This document shows positions 32,356 through 42,495 of a stretch of DNA of 64,000 nucleotides, one piece after another. Positions within the stretch are counted from its first letter, which is position 1. Each line of letters opens with the position of its first letter. The position numbers and the translations under genes were made by a program. Where the stretch lies: assembly GCF_007483665.1 (NCBI RefSeq), contig NZ_VIQO01000048.1, positions 1 to 64,000 on the forward strand, read 5' to 3'. The stretch is from Catellatospora sichuanensis (lineage in GTDB: Bacteria; Actinomycetota; Actinomycetes; Mycobacteriales; Micromonosporaceae). The notes under the pieces are model-generated. The model saw nothing but the letters and a program-made list of their open reading frames with translations, did no database searches and had not been told where the DNA came from.

Positions 32356-34902
32356 GTGAAACCCCCACGCCTTCTCCTCCGCCGCCTGCGTACCACCGCG
32401 TTCTGGCTGCTCGGCGTCGTGACGGTGCTGGCCGTCGTCGTCGCCGGGCTGACCGTCTGGTCCGTGCGCCGCGCTCTGCCGACCCTCGACGGCGAGCTCA
32501 CCCTGAGCGGGCTCGCCGCGCCGGTGACCGTGCGCCGCGACGCGCACGGCATCCCCCAGATCTACGCGAAGACCAGCAACGACATGTACCGCGCCCAGGG
32601 CTTCGTGCATGCCCAGGACCGGTTCTGGGAGATGGACTTCCGCCGCCACGTCACGGCCGGGCGGGTCTCCGAGCTGTTCGGCGAGTCCCAGCTGGAGACG
32701 GACAAGTACCTGCGCACCATGGGCTGGCGCCGGGTCGCCGAGCAGGAGGTGGCACTGCTCACGCCGGAGTCCCGCAAGAGCCTGGAGGCGTACGCCGAGG
32801 GCGTCAACGCGTGGCTGGCCGCCAACACGGACACCGACGGAGACGGGTTCGCCGCGTCGGGCGCGCTGAGCCTGGAGTACGGCATCCTCGGCCTGCAGAA
32901 CTCGGACTACGTCATCGAGCGGTGGACCCCGGTGGACAGCCTGGCCTGGCTCAAGGCGATGGCCTGGGACCTGCGCGGCAACATGGAGGCCGAGATCCGC
33001 CGCGCCGCGCTGCAGGCCGAGGGCCTGACCAAGGAGCAGGTGGACCAGCTCTACCCCGCCTACCCGATCGACCGCAATCTGCCGATCGTCACCGGCGGCG
33101 CGATCACCGGCGGCGCGTTCGACGCCAAGGCGACCGCCCCGGTCACCCCGCCGGGCACGCCGACCACCCCGGTGGCAGGCCTGGCTGCGGACAGCCTCAA
33201 CGAGATGGCCGACGCGCTGGCCGCGCTGCCGGGCCTGATGGGCAACGCCGACGGCGACGGCATCGGCTCCAACTCGTGGGTGATCAGCGGCAAGCTGACC
33301 GCCACCGGCAAGCCGATCCTCGCCAACGACCCGCACCTGAGCCCGAGCCAGCCCGGCATCTGGTACCAGATGGGCCTGCACTGCGAGTGCGGCCAGGACG
33401 TCGCAGGCTTCACCTTCTCCGGCGTGCCCGGCGTGGTCATCGGCCACAACGCGAAGATCGCCTGGGGCTTCACCAACCTCGACCCCGACGTGATCGACAT
33501 GTACCTGGAGCAGGTCGAGGGCGACAAGGTCAAGGTCGGTGACAGCTGGGAGCCGCTGGCCTCGCGCCAGGAGGTGCTCAAGGTCGCCGGTGGCGACGAC
33601 GTCACCATCACGGTGCGCACGAGCAAGCACGGGCCGCTGCTGTCGGACGCCAGCGAGAGCCTGAAGAAGCTCGGCGGGCAGTACGCGATCGCGATGCGCT
33701 GGACCGCGCTCGACCCGGGCCGCACCGGCGACGCCGTGTTCGCCATCAACAAGGCGGGCAGCTGGGACGAGTTCCGGGCCGCGGCGGCGCTGTTCGAGGT
33801 GCCCGCGCAGAACATCGTCTACGCCGACGTCGAGGGCAACATCGGCTACCAGTCGCCGGGGCGTATCCCGGTGCGCGGCAAGGGCGACGGCAAGCGGTTC
33901 GCGCCCGGCTGGGACCCGGCGTACGACTGGACGGGCTTCATCCCGTTCAACGAGCTGCCCAGCGTGCTCAACCCCGAGCGGGGTTACGTGGTCACCGCGA
34001 ACCAGGCGGTCATCGGCGACCAGTACCAGCAGCACCTGACCGACGACTGGAGCTACGGCTACCGCAGCCAGCGCATCTACGACATGATCGCCGCCGCGGG
34101 TGGGAAGATCACCCTCGACGACGTGCAGAAGCAGCAGTTCGACAACCGCAACGGCTTCGCCCCGGCGCTGATCCCGGCCCTGCAGAAGGCGCCGCGGCAG
34201 GCCCCGTCGCAGGTCGAGAAGAACGCCGACGCGCTGCTCGTCGACTGGGACTTCCAGCAGGGCGAGGACTCCGCGGCCGCGGCGTACTACAACGCGGTCT
34301 GGAAGAACCTGCTCGGCCTGACCTTCGACGAACTGGGCGAGGACTACGCCGCCGACGGCGGGGACCGCTGGTTCGAGGTGGTCCGCGGGCTGCTGAACTC
34401 CCCCGACGACAAGTGGTGGGACAGCAAGGGCACGCCCGCCGTCGAGCAGCGGGACGACATGCTGGCCCAGGCCATGTCGGCGGCGGTGAAGGAGCTGTCC
34501 GAGGCGCAGGGCGAGGACCCGAAGCAGTGGCGCTGGGGCGCCATGCACACCCTCACCCCGACCCACGCGACGTTCGGCGAGTCCGGCATCGGCCCGATCG
34601 AGTGGCTGTTCAACCGGGACACCGTCGGCGTCTCCGGCGGCGACGCGATCGTCAACGCCACCGGCTGGAGCGCCGGGCAGGGGTACGAGGTCGACGCGGT
34701 GCCGTCCATGCGCATGATCGTGAACATGGCGGACCTGGACGACTCGCGCTGGATCCAGCTGACCGGCAACTCCGGCCACGCGTTCCACGACAACTACGCC
34801 GACCAGTTCGAGCTGTGGCGTACGGGGCAGACCCTGCCGTTCCGCTTCGCCAAGGCGACCATCGAGAAGGAGTCGACGAACACGCAGACCCTCAAGCCCT
34901 AG
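32356..34902 (+). CDS. Penicillin acylase family N-terminal nucleophile hydrolase
   Basis: An 848-residue precursor anchored by an N-terminal helix (TTAFWLLGVVTVLAVVVAGL). It carries the acylase fold with VTVRRDAHGIPQIYAKTSND, YRAQGFVHAQDRFWEMDFRR and DGIGSNSWVISG, where the Ser starting SNSWVISG is the expected autocatalytic nucleophile of the beta chain. The pre-nucleophile spacer has an Ala/Pro/Thr run as in cleaved linker peptides. Later residues GGDAIVNATGWSAGQGYEVD and NSGHAFHDNYADQFELW are family-typical. Relatives cleave penicillins or acyl-homoserine lactones, or are uncharacterised; the substrate here is unknown. A strong hairpin follows the stop. Confidence 0.92.
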   Translation: MKPPRLLLRRLRTTAFWLLGVVTVLAVVVAGLTVWSVRRALPTLDGELTLSGLAAPVTVRRDAHGIPQIYAKTSNDMYRAQGFVHAQDRFWEMDFRRHVTAGRVSELFGESQLETDKYLRTMGWRRVAEQEVALLTPESRKSLEAYAEGVNAWLAANTDTDGDGFAASGALSLEYGILGLQNSDYVIERWTPVDSLAWLKAMAWDLRGNMEAEIRRAALQAEGLTKEQVDQLYPAYPIDRNLPIVTGGAITGGAFDAKATAPVTPPGTPTTPVAGLAADSLNEMADALAALPGLMGNADGDGIGSNSWVISGKLTATGKPILANDPHLSPSQPGIWYQMGLHCECGQDVAGFTFSGVPGVVIGHNAKIAWGFTNLDPDVIDMYLEQVEGDKVKVGDSWEPLASRQEVLKVAGGDDVTITVRTSKHGPLLSDASESLKKLGGQYAIAMRWTALDPGRTGDAVFAINKAGSWDEFRAAAALFEVPAQNIVYADVEGNIGYQSPGRIPVRGKGDGKRFAPGWDPAYDWTGFIPFNELPSVLNPERGYVVTANQAVIGDQYQQHLTDDWSYGYRSQRIYDMIAAAGGKITLDDVQKQQFDNRNGFAPALIPALQKAPRQAPSQVEKNADALLVDWDFQQGEDSAAAAYYNAVWKNLLGLTFDELGEDYAADGGDRWFEVVRGLLNSPDDKWWDSKGTPAVEQRDDMLAQAMSAAVKELSEAQGEDPKQWRWGAMHTLTPTHATFGESGIGPIEWLFNRDTVGVSGGDAIVNATGWSAGQGYEVDAVPSMRMIVNMADLDDSRWIQLTGNSGHAFHDNYADQFELWRTGQTLPFRFAKATIEKESTNTQTLKP

Positions 34903-34918
34903 GGCGGATCAGCGGAAG

Positions 34919-34956
34919 GGGCGTCTGCCCACCGGAGTTGGGTGGGCAGACGCCCC
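34919..34956 (+). terminator. Terminator after penicillin acylase gene
   Basis: A near-perfect hairpin (AAGGGGCGTCTGCCCACC and its complement, loop GGAGTT) followed by CTTCTCAT. It begins 15 nt after the stop. Confidence 0.85.
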
Positions 34957-34994
34957 TTCTCATGTCGCCGCTTCGCCGACCCCGGCTGTCCCTC

Positions 34995-35069
34995 GATCAT
35001 CGGACTTGCCTGGCACCTGTGCGAATGCGCCGTCAAGATACGCACACGTGCCAGGCAAGTCGAACGATC
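34995..35069. repeat. Family A palindromic element, copy 4
   Basis: Bounded by GATCATCGGACTTGCC and GGCAAGTCGAACGATC with the core CGTCAAGATACGC. Between the convergent stops of the penicillin acylase and the alpha/beta hydrolase, 18 nt from the latter. Confidence 0.9.
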
Positions 35070-35087
35070 TTTGGGTGGTCCGCCGGA

Positions 35088-36503
35088 TCAGGGCAGCAGC
35101 AGGCCCAGGGAGAGGGCGAACGGCACGAGCAGCAGGCCGCCGGCCGCAGTGACCGCCAACCGCACCCGGTCGCGGCCCTGCGTCGAGCGCAGCGCCGCGA
35201 TGGCCCAGGCGGTGCACAGCAGGGCGAGCACGGTCACCGCCCGCAGCACGAGCCAGGCCAGCGGCTGGCCGAACAGGAACGGCTCGGTCTGCTTGCCGGA
35301 GGTGGCCACCGTCATGATCGGGAACGCGACCCCACCGACCAGGGCGATCAGCCCCGTCAGCACCAGCAGACGCGCCGGGCGGGCTCCCGCGGGCCGACCG
35401 AGGCCGCCCCGCACCCGGCGCACCAGCGCCCAGACCGGCCAGCTGAGCAGTGCCAGCGCGATCGCCGCGAACGCGGCCCACCACAGCGGGCCCACCCCGG
35501 ACACCGGAATGCTGTCGCTGCGCTGCGCGGGCAGCGCGTCGGCCGCGGAGGTGGGCAGCCGCCCGCCGGTCACCTGGGTGATCCAGTCGGTCATCAGCGT
35601 GCCGTAGCCCGGCAGCAGCTCGCCCATCCCGAAGCCGTTGATCGTCGGGCCGCCGACGCGGTCGTAGCCGTCGGTGGTGACCCGGCCCGCGTGCGCCCCG
35701 TGCGGCAGGATCCGGACCGTGACGCTGGGGCTGGCGGTCAGCTCGCGGCGGAAGACCTCCGCGCTCTCCCGCGGCGGCACCTGCGTGTCCAGCTCACCCC
35801 AGATCGCCAGCACCGGCTGCCGAATCTGCCGCAGCGCGGGCACCGGGTCGTACGCCGCCTGCGGGAACCCGTCCGTCGCGATGGCCAGGCCCATGCCGGT
35901 GCCGACGATCGCGTCCACGGTGGACGGCGTCACCCCGGCCCGGGTGATCCGGTTGATCAGGTTCCACGCCTGGGTACGCGCCGGCGGCAGCCCCGGCGCA
36001 CCGATGGTGACCAGGAACTTCACCTCCGCCGAGCGGGACGCGGCCAGCGGCGCGATCCAGCCGCCTTCGCTGAGCCCCCACAACCCGGTGCGCGCCGGGT
36101 CGACGTCGGGCAGCGCGGCCAGCGCGCGCACCCCGGCCACGGCGTCGTCGGCCAGCGCCGAGTAGTCGCGGTGGGTCTTCGTGTAGTCGGCCCGCTTGTC
36201 GTAGATCAGGGTGACCAGCCCGGCGCGGGCGAACACCTCCGCCTCCTGGCCCAGCTCCTCGCGCGGCCCCGCGCCGGAGCCGTGCACCAGCACGATCGCC
36301 GGGTGGCGCACGGCCGGGTCGAGGTCGGCGCGGCGCACCACCGAGCCGTGCAGTTCGGTGCCGCCGTTGCGGAACGTGAGGTCGGTGGCGGTCAGCCCCG
36401 CGGGTGGGGTGTACGGGGTCGACGCGGACTCGGCGGCGGCGGGCGACACGCCCGCGAGTGCCAGCAGGACCGCTCCGAAGGCGGTGAACAGTGATTTCCT
36501 CAT
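35088..36503 (-). CDS. Secreted/membrane alpha/beta hydrolase with C-terminal transmembrane domain
   Basis: A 471-residue protein with a signal peptide (MRKSLFTAFGAVLLALAGVS) and an alpha/beta hydrolase domain. The nucleophile motif is GLSEGGWIAP, the oxyanion segment is VLVHGSGAGPREELGQE, and LPHGAHAGR holds the likely catalytic His. After about residue 330 come four hydrophobic helices. ATG 36503 has GAGGA 7-8 nt upstream; the frame to 36587 adds 28 residues that overlap the response regulator gene. It sits 76 nt after the regulator stop in the same direction, so it may belong to that two-component unit. The substrate is unknown. Confidence 0.8.
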   Translation of the reverse strand: MRKSLFTAFGAVLLALAGVSPAAAESASTPYTPPAGLTATDLTFRNGGTELHGSVVRRADLDPAVRHPAIVLVHGSGAGPREELGQEAEVFARAGLVTLIYDKRADYTKTHRDYSALADDAVAGVRALAALPDVDPARTGLWGLSEGGWIAPLAASRSAEVKFLVTIGAPGLPPARTQAWNLINRITRAGVTPSTVDAIVGTGMGLAIATDGFPQAAYDPVPALRQIRQPVLAIWGELDTQVPPRESAEVFRRELTASPSVTVRILPHGAHAGRVTTDGYDRVGGPTINGFGMGELLPGYGTLMTDWITQVTGGRLPTSAADALPAQRSDSIPVSGVGPLWWAAFAAIALALLSWPVWALVRRVRGGLGRPAGARPARLLVLTGLIALVGGVAFPIMTVATSGKQTEPFLFGQPLAWLVLRAVTVLALLCTAWAIAALRSTQGRDRVRLAVTAAGGLLLVPFALSLGLLLP

Positions 36504-36579
36504 GTCACGATCCTCGGGAAATCCGCGGCCGCCGACATCGCCGACGAGAGCGGTCCGCGCCCTCACTCGCGCGAGGGAG

Positions 36580-37239
36580 TCACTCACCGGGCCGGATGAG
36601 CCCCGACTCGTAGGCGGCGATCACGGCCTGTGCCCGGTCCCGCAGCCCGAGCTTGCTCAGCACGCTGCTGACGTGCGTCTTCACCGTGTGCTCGCTGACG
36701 AACAGGGCCGCTGCCAGCTCCGGGTTGGACAGGCCACGGCCGAGCAGCACCAGCACCTCGTGCTCGCGCTCGGTCAGCCGGGCCAGTTCCGCGGACGGGG
36801 CCGGCGCGGCCCGCCCGCCCATGCGCACCACGTCGTCGATGAGGCGTCGGGTCACCGCGGGCGCGAGCAGCGCCTGCCCGGCGGTGACCACCCGCACCGC
36901 GTGCACCAGGTCGTCCCGGCGTACGTCCTTGAGCAGGAAACCGCTGGCCCCGGCGCGCAGCGCGGCGAACACGTGCTCGTCGGAGCCGAACGTGGTCAGC
37001 ATGACCACCTTCGTCGGCCCGGCCGCGCAGATGCGCCGCGCCGCCTCGATGCCGTCCATGACCGGCATCCGGATGTCGAGCAGCGCCACGTCGGGGGCGT
37101 GCTGCGCCACCGCCCGGACCGCCTCGGCACCGTCGGCGGCCTCGGCGACCACCTCGATGTCCGGCTGCGCGGACAGGATCATCGCGAACCCCGACCGCAC
37201 CAGCTCCTGGTCGTCGGCGACCACCACGCTGATGGTCAT
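36580..37239 (-). CDS. NarL/LuxR-family response regulator
   Basis: A 219-residue two-domain regulator. The receiver has the acidic pair ([12 protein letters not shown]), the phospho-acceptor Asp55 ([14 protein letters not shown]) and the conserved Lys in [10 protein letters not shown]. The C-terminal LuxR-type HTH has [20 protein letters not shown] and [23 protein letters not shown] 37239 follows CAGGAGC. Its partner histidine kinase is 88 nt upstream in the same operon. Confidence 0.95.
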   Translation of the reverse strand: MTISVVVADDQELVRSGFAMILSAQPDIEVVAEAADGAEAVRAVAQHAPDVALLDIRMPVMDGIEAARRICAAGPTKVVMLTTFGSDEHVFAALRAGASGFLLKDVRRDDLVHAVRVVTAGQALLAPAVTRRLIDDVVRMGGRAAPAPSAELARLTEREHEVLVLLGRGLSNPELAAALFVSEHTVKTHVSSVLSKLGLRDRAQAVIAAYESGLIRPGE

Positions 37240-37327
37240 GGCCGCTCCTGCGCACTGCGCCCGTTGCCGCCCGCGCGCCCGCTGCCCGACGGCACGGCCC
37301 ACCGGCCGTGGCAGCCCGACGTCCCGG

Positions 37328-38410
37328 TCACGCGAACACCGCCGTCACCCGGAACCCGCCGACGGGGTCCGGCCCGAATTCGACTGTGCCGCCCGCAGCG
37401 GCCACCCGCTCGCTGAGGCCGACCAGGCCGTTGCCCGGCGTGACCGGGCCCGCGCCCCGGCCGTCGTCGGCGACGCTCACCCGGGTGCCGTTCTCGTCCC
37501 AGGTGAGCGACACCCGCGCGGAGGTCGCGGCGGCGTGCCGGACCACGTTCGTCAGCGCCTCCTGGACCACCCGGTACGCGGCGAGCTGGACGTCCGGCGG
37601 GAGCGGGCGCGCCTGCCCGTGCTCGGTGTAGGTCACGTCGAGGCCGTCGTGGCGGGTGCCGCGGACCAGTTCGGGCAGGTCGGACAGGCCGGGTGGCGGG
37701 GTCAGCGACGACTCGCGCAGCCCGCCCACGGCCGTGCGCAGCTGCGCCATGGCGCTGCGTCCGGCCTCGGAGATCGCGTCGAACGCGGCCTCGGCACGGG
37801 CCGGGTCGCGCCGGGCGATCGCGCCGCCCGCCTCGGCCTGCACCACCATCAGGCTGAACGCGTGGCCGAGGATGTCGTGCAGGTCGCGGGCGATCCGGGT
37901 GCGCTCGCGCTCGGCGGCGAGCTGTGCCGCCTGGGCTCGTTCGCGCGCCGCGGCCTCGCGCCGGGTGCGGGCCAGGGTGCCCAGCATGTACGCCGCCGAC
38001 CAGGTCGCCATCTCGCGGACCGCGGTGTTCACCGACTGGATGATCGACAGCATGCCGGCGGCGGTGACGACCAGCACCACCAGCCGCTGCCGGGGCGGCG
38101 ACTGGTAGGCCACCGCGTAGAAGCAGACCAGCGGGCCGTACCAGATGGGCTGGGCGGGGCCGGTGCCGGCGATCGCGTACGCGGCGATCCCGACGGCGGT
38201 GAGCAGCAACGCGTACGTGGGCTGCCAGCGCCGCAGCAGCACCGGCAGCGAGGTCACCAGCACCGGCCAGTAGTCGGCGAACGCCCACGGGCCGTCCTCG
38301 CCGAACCGGCGGGTGAACACGTACGGCGCGGACTGCGCGGCCAGCACCAGCAGGGTCAGCCCGATGTCCACCGACCAGGCCCGGCGGGACAGGTCAGCGG
38401 GCCGAGCCAT
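37328..38410 (-). CDS. Sensor histidine kinase (NarL-type, HisKA_3)
   Basis: A 360-residue membrane kinase with four to five helices in the first 145 residues, then a dimerisation domain with the phospho-acceptor His178 in [16 protein letters not shown], and an ATPase domain with [15 protein letters not shown] and [20 protein letters not shown]. Residue order is typical of the HisKA_3 family that pairs with LuxR-type regulators. ATG 38410 is preferred; GTG 38422 is possible. The stimulus is unknown because there is no periplasmic sensor domain. Confidence 0.93.
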   Translation of the reverse strand: MARPADLSRRAWSVDIGLTLLVLAAQSAPYVFTRRFGEDGPWAFADYWPVLVTSLPVLLRRWQPTYALLLTAVGIAAYAIAGTGPAQPIWYGPLVCFYAVAYQSPPRQRLVVLVVTAAGMLSIIQSVNTAVREMATWSAAYMLGTLARTRREAAARERAQAAQLAAERERTRIARDLHDILGHAFSLMVVQAEAGGAIARRDPARAEAAFDAISEAGRSAMAQLRTAVGGLRESSLTPPPGLSDLPELVRGTRHDGLDVTYTEHGQARPLPPDVQLAAYRVVQEALTNVVRHAAATSARVSLTWDENGTRVSVADDGRGAGPVTPGNGLVGLSERVAAAGGTVEFGPDPVGGFRVTAVFA

Positions 38411-38500
38411 CCCCCACGTCACGATCAGCCAGCCTAGGGCACCGCGACCCGTCCCGGGCACCCCCGGCGGGCTCGTCTGTCCGCGATGGACGGTCGGACG

Positions 38501-39286
38501 TCAGGCGGCGGCCGGTGTGAGCGCGACGACGATGCAGGGCGCGCCCAGGGAGATGCCGGTGTCCACGGCCATGGCCAGGCCGTCGGCGTAGGTGACCGGG
38601 CCGCGCACCGCGGACGGGGCGACGCCGAAGGTCTCCGGAATGGTGGAGTGGCCGTGCACGATCTGGCGGCCGCCGAGTTTGTCCAGTAGCAGCCGGGCGT
38701 TGGCGACGCCGTCGTTGTGCTCCAGGAACTCGAAGCGGCGGAACAGCAGCCGGGTGCTGCGCCCGAAGGTCCGCTCGTCGCGTTCGCGCATGATGGTGCG
38801 CACCGCTGCGTTGATCTCGTCGATGGTCGGCCCGAACTCCAGGTAGGCCAGGGTGTCTGCGTGCAGCAGCAGGTGATCGTCGACCAGCGCCACCGCGGGC
38901 AGGTCGGCCAGCCAGCCGGCGCGCTGCTCGTCCAGCGCCTCGAGATCGTGGTCCTGGCCGCCGTTGAGCGCCCACACCTGCTCGATGGTGCGCACCTCGG
39001 TCACCGGCGACGCGGGGACGAAGCGGCTGCCGTACAGCAGCATGTCGTGGTTGCCGATCACGCAGCCGACCTCGCCGCCCGCCGCGGCCGCCTCGCCCTG
39101 CAGCCGCCGGATCAGGTCGATCACGCCGATGCCGTCCGGGCCGCGGTCGGTCAGGTCGCCGAGGAACCACAGCCGCGCGTCGCCACCGGTCCACGCACCC
39201 TGCCCGTCGAGCAGGCCGGTCACCCGCAGCGCCTGGGTCAGCGGCACGAGATGGCCGTGCACGTCACCGACCACATAGAGCGTCAC
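38501..39286 (-). CDS. Calcineurin-like metallophosphoesterase
   Basis: A 261-residue protein with the metal-binding motifs VVGDVHGHLVPL, FLGDLTDRGPDG, VIGNHDMLLYG and VHGHSTIPETFG, so a two-metal phosphoesterase of the serine/threonine phosphatase-like (PrpA) or ApaH-like type. It is cytoplasmic, without a signal. Substrate class is uncertain: protein phosphatase or dinucleoside polyphosphate hydrolase. It lies downstream of glnE in the same direction with a family B palindrome in between. Confidence 0.88.
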   Translation of the reverse strand: MTLYVVGDVHGHLVPLTQALRVTGLLDGQGAWTGGDARLWFLGDLTDRGPDGIGVIDLIRRLQGEAAAAGGEVGCVIGNHDMLLYGSRFVPASPVTEVRTIEQVWALNGGQDHDLEALDEQRAGWLADLPAVALVDDHLLLHADTLAYLEFGPTIDEINAAVRTIMRERDERTFGRSTRLLFRRFEFLEHNDGVANARLLLDKLGGRQIVHGHSTIPETFGVAPSAVRGPVTYADGLAMAVDTGISLGAPCIVVALTPAAA

Positions 39287-39391
39287 GCGATCACCCTACG
39301 ACATGACCATGGGCACTCCATGAGCACGCCGACGCACCCGCGCGCCGGGCTGACCCGCCCCTGCCGAGCCGGCGTCAAACCCTCCGCCCTC

Positions 39392-39458
39392 CATAGACGC
39401 TGGCCTATTACATCGAGTATTAGTAGATCATTCTCGATGTAATAGGCCAGCGTCTATG
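39392..39458. repeat. Family B palindrome, copy 2 (terminator-like)
   Basis: Perfect 26-bp arms (39392-39417 and 39433-39458) around a 15-nt AT-rich loop. The inner part matches copy 1 at 4549-4599 (TGGCCTATnACATCGA). It begins 14 nt after the glnE stop when read on the minus strand. Confidence 0.9.
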
Positions 39459-39471
39459 CAAATCGGGCGCC

Positions 39472-42447
39472 TCAGGCCAGGAACAGGCGCTCCACGGCCG
39501 CGCGGGCGCGGCGGGTGACCTTGAGGTACTCGTCCAGGAACTCCCCCGGGTCGCCGCCGCCCAGCAGGCGCGCCACCCCGGCCAGTTCGACGCCGTGCCG
39601 CGGCAGCTGGTCCACCGCCCGGCCGCGGATCAGCGTCAGCGCGTTGCGCACCCGCGAGCACAGCGTCCACGCCGTGGCCAGCACCTCGGCGTCCTCGACC
39701 GATACGATCCCGGCCGCGTGCGCCGCCGCGAGCGCGTCGAGGGTGCGGGTGGAGCGCAGCCCCGCCACCTCGTGTCCGTGCCGCAGCTGCCACAGCTGCA
39801 CCGTCCACTCGACGTCGGCGATACCGCCCCGGCCCAGCTTGGTATGGGTGAGCGGGTCCGCGCCGCGGGGCAGCCTCTCGTTCTCCACCCGCGCCTTGAT
39901 CCGGCGGATCTCGACGATCTGCTCGCGGCGCAGCCCGTCGACCGGGTAGCGCACCGGATCGACGAGCGCGATGAACTCGGCGGCCAGCGCGGCGTCCCCG
40001 GCGACGGGCCGGGCCCGCAGCAGCGCCTGCGCCTCCCACACCTGCGACCAGGTGGCGTAGTAGCGCTGGTAGGCGGCGAGGCTGCGCACCAGGGGGCCCT
40101 GCCGGCCCTCCGGGCGCAGGTCGGCGTCGATGCCCAGCGGCGGGTCGGGCGCGGGCGCGGACAGCAGCGTGCGCAACTGCTCGGCGATCGCCAGCGCGAC
40201 GCCGTTGGCCTCGTCGTCGCGCATACCCGGCGCGGGCTGGTACACGAACAGCACGTCGGCGTCGCTGGGGTAGCTCGTTTCGGCCCCGCCCAGCCGGCCC
40301 ATGCCGATCACGGAGAAGCGCAGCTCGTCCGGTGCACCCGCGGCCTGCCGGGCCACGGCCAGCGCCGCCGCGATGGTCGCGTCGGTCAGGTCGGCCAGCC
40401 CCTGCCCCACCTCGGTGATGCCGACCGGTTTGGCCGGTGCCAGCTCGCCCGCACCGGAGAGCAGGTCGGCGCTGCCGATGCGGAACAGCTCGCGGCGACG
40501 CATCGCCCGCACCGCGGCCACCGCCGCACGCGGGTCGGGGTGCCGCCCGGCGGCCGCGGCGGTGCCGTCGAGCAGCGACTGCCGGGTGCGCAGGGCCAGC
40601 TCGGTGTCGTCGGCCAGCAGCCGCAGCGCCTCCGGGTCGCGCGACAGCAGGTCGGTCAGGTAGCGCGAGCTGTCCAGCACCCGGGCCAGCCGCAGCGCCA
40701 CCGGGCCCTCGTCGCGCAGCAGGCGCAGATACCAGGGCGTGGTGCCCAGCGTGTCGGACACCTGCCGGTAGGCCAGCAGCCCGGCGTCCGGGTTGGGCGC
40801 GTCGGCGAACTCGGCCAGCAGCACCGGCAGCAGGGTGCGCTGGATCGCGGCGGTGCGGGACACCCCCGAGGTCAGCGCTTCGATGTGCCGCAGCGCGCCC
40901 GCCGGATCGGCGTATCCGAGCAGTTCCAGGCGCTTGCGCGCGGCGTCGGCGCGCAGCGACAGGCCGTCGGCGGGCACCCGGGCCACCGCCGCCAGCAGGG
41001 GCCGGTAGAGCAGCTTGGCGTGCAACCTGCGCACCTCGGCGGCGTGGGTGACCCAGTCGGCGCGGAACGCCGCGATCGGGTCCAGGCCGCCGCCCTCCCG
41101 GCCGCGGCCGGTGCCGAGCGACGGCTCCTCGCGCTTGTAGTTCATGGCCCGCGCCAGCCAGCGCAGCGCCAGGGTGCCCGCCTGGCCGTCGTCGGCGGGC
41201 ACGGTGTGCGTGCGCCGCAGCCGCTGCAGCTGCAGCCGGTGCTCCACGTTGCGCAGGAAGCGGTACGCGGCGCTGAGCGCCTCCCCGTCACCGCGGCCCA
41301 CGTAACCGCCCGCGACCAGGGAACGCAGCGCGTTGAGGGTGTTGCCGGAGCGCAGCGTCTCGTCCCCGCGCCCGTGCACCAGCTGGAGCAACTGCACCGC
41401 GAACTCGATGTCGCGCAGCCCGCCGGGCCCGCGTTTGATCTCCCGCTCGACCTCGGCGCGCGGCACCTGGTCGATGATGCGCCGCCGCATCGCCCGCACG
41501 TCCTCGACCGCCTCCGGCCGTTCCGCCGCGTGCCAGATCAGCGGCTGCAGCGCCGCGAGCCACGCCTTGCCCAGGCCCGCGTCGCCGGCCACCGGCCGGG
41601 CCTTGAGCAGCGCCTGGAACTCCCAGGTGCGGGCCCAGCGCTGGTAGTAGACGAGGTGGCTGGCCAGCGTGCGCACCAGCGGTCCGCGCCCGCCCTCCGG
41701 CCGCAGCGCGGCGTCCACCGGCCAGGCCACGTGGCCGCAGATCTCCATCAGCGCCGCGGCAACGGTGGTGCCCGCGGCGAGGTCCTCGTCCTCGGCCGCG
41801 ACGAAGATGACGTCGACGTCCGAAACGTAGTTCAGTTCGTCCCCACCGCACTTGCCCATCGCGATGACGGCCAGCCGCGGCCGCTGGTCCCCGACCCGCC
41901 CGAGCGCGATCCGGTACGCCGCCCGCAGCGTCGCGTCGGCCAGCGCGGTCACCTCGGCCATCGTCGTCTCGACGTCGACGCCGTCGGCGAGGTCGGCCGC
42001 CGCGATACGCAGCAGCCCGCGCTGGTATCCGGCGCGCAGCGACGGCACGTCGGCCAGCCCGCTGTGCACCTCGTAGCGCGGCGGCACGCTGTGCGTGAGC
42101 ACCCGCCACTGCCCGGCCTGCGCGGCGATCTGGTCGCCCAGCGCCGAGGACGCCCCCAGCACGGTGAGCAGCCGGATGCGCAGGTCCTCGTCGGAGCCGA
42201 GCCGCTCCAGCACACCCTTCTCGAAGCCTGCGTCCCGCTCGGCGATGCGGTGCAGCTGGCGCAGTGCCAGGTCGGGGTCGGCGGCGCGGCCGAGCTGCTC
42301 CAGGACGAGCGCGCCCTCCTCGTCGACCGGCCGCTGCGCGGCCCCGTCCCACAGGTTCAGCCCCGTCCCGCCCAGCAGCACCGCCGGGTCGGGGCCGGTC
42401 GCCGACAGCGTGAAGCCGTACCGTGCCAACCGCCCGATTCCCGCCAC
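39472..42447 (-). CDS. glnE: Bifunctional glutamine synthetase adenylyltransferase/adenylyl-removing enzyme
   Basis: A 991-residue cytoplasmic enzyme that adenylylates and deadenylylates GlnA at its Tyr in response to nitrogen status. It contains two nucleotidyltransferase domains: one near residues 198-216 with GKCGGDELNYVSDVDVIFVA, one near 705-730 with GMGRLGGAETSYPSDADVLF, the GG/Dx D active-site pattern in each. Length matches actinobacterial GlnE. The start is ATG 42447. Its substrate GlnA is encoded in the same window (27058), together with a GlnR box. Confidence 0.96.
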   Translation of the reverse strand: MAGIGRLARYGFTLSATGPDPAVLLGGTGLNLWDGAAQRPVDEEGALVLEQLGRAADPDLALRQLHRIAERDAGFEKGVLERLGSDEDLRIRLLTVLGASSALGDQIAAQAGQWRVLTHSVPPRYEVHSGLADVPSLRAGYQRGLLRIAAADLADGVDVETTMAEVTALADATLRAAYRIALGRVGDQRPRLAVIAMGKCGGDELNYVSDVDVIFVAAEDEDLAAGTTVAAALMEICGHVAWPVDAALRPEGGRGPLVRTLASHLVYYQRWARTWEFQALLKARPVAGDAGLGKAWLAALQPLIWHAAERPEAVEDVRAMRRRIIDQVPRAEVEREIKRGPGGLRDIEFAVQLLQLVHGRGDETLRSGNTLNALRSLVAGGYVGRGDGEALSAAYRFLRNVEHRLQLQRLRRTHTVPADDGQAGTLALRWLARAMNYKREEPSLGTGRGREGGGLDPIAAFRADWVTHAAEVRRLHAKLLYRPLLAAVARVPADGLSLRADAARKRLELLGYADPAGALRHIEALTSGVSRTAAIQRTLLPVLLAEFADAPNPDAGLLAYRQVSDTLGTTPWYLRLLRDEGPVALRLARVLDSSRYLTDLLSRDPEALRLLADDTELALRTRQSLLDGTAAAAGRHPDPRAAVAAVRAMRRRELFRIGSADLLSGAGELAPAKPVGITEVGQGLADLTDATIAAALAVARQAAGAPDELRFSVIGMGRLGGAETSYPSDADVLFVYQPAPGMRDDEANGVALAIAEQLRTLLSAPAPDPPLGIDADLRPEGRQGPLVRSLAAYQRYYATWSQVWEAQALLRARPVAGDAALAAEFIALVDPVRYPVDGLRREQIVEIRRIKARVENERLPRGADPLTHTKLGRGGIADVEWTVQLWQLRHGHEVAGLRSTRTLDALAAAHAAGIVSVEDAEVLATAWTLCSRVRNALTLIRGRAVDQLPRHGVELAGVARLLGGGDPGEFLDEYLKVTRRARAAVERLFLA

Positions 42448-42495
42448 CCGCTCAGGTTATCGGCGCGCACCCGGGCACAGAAGCCGCGGCACGGC

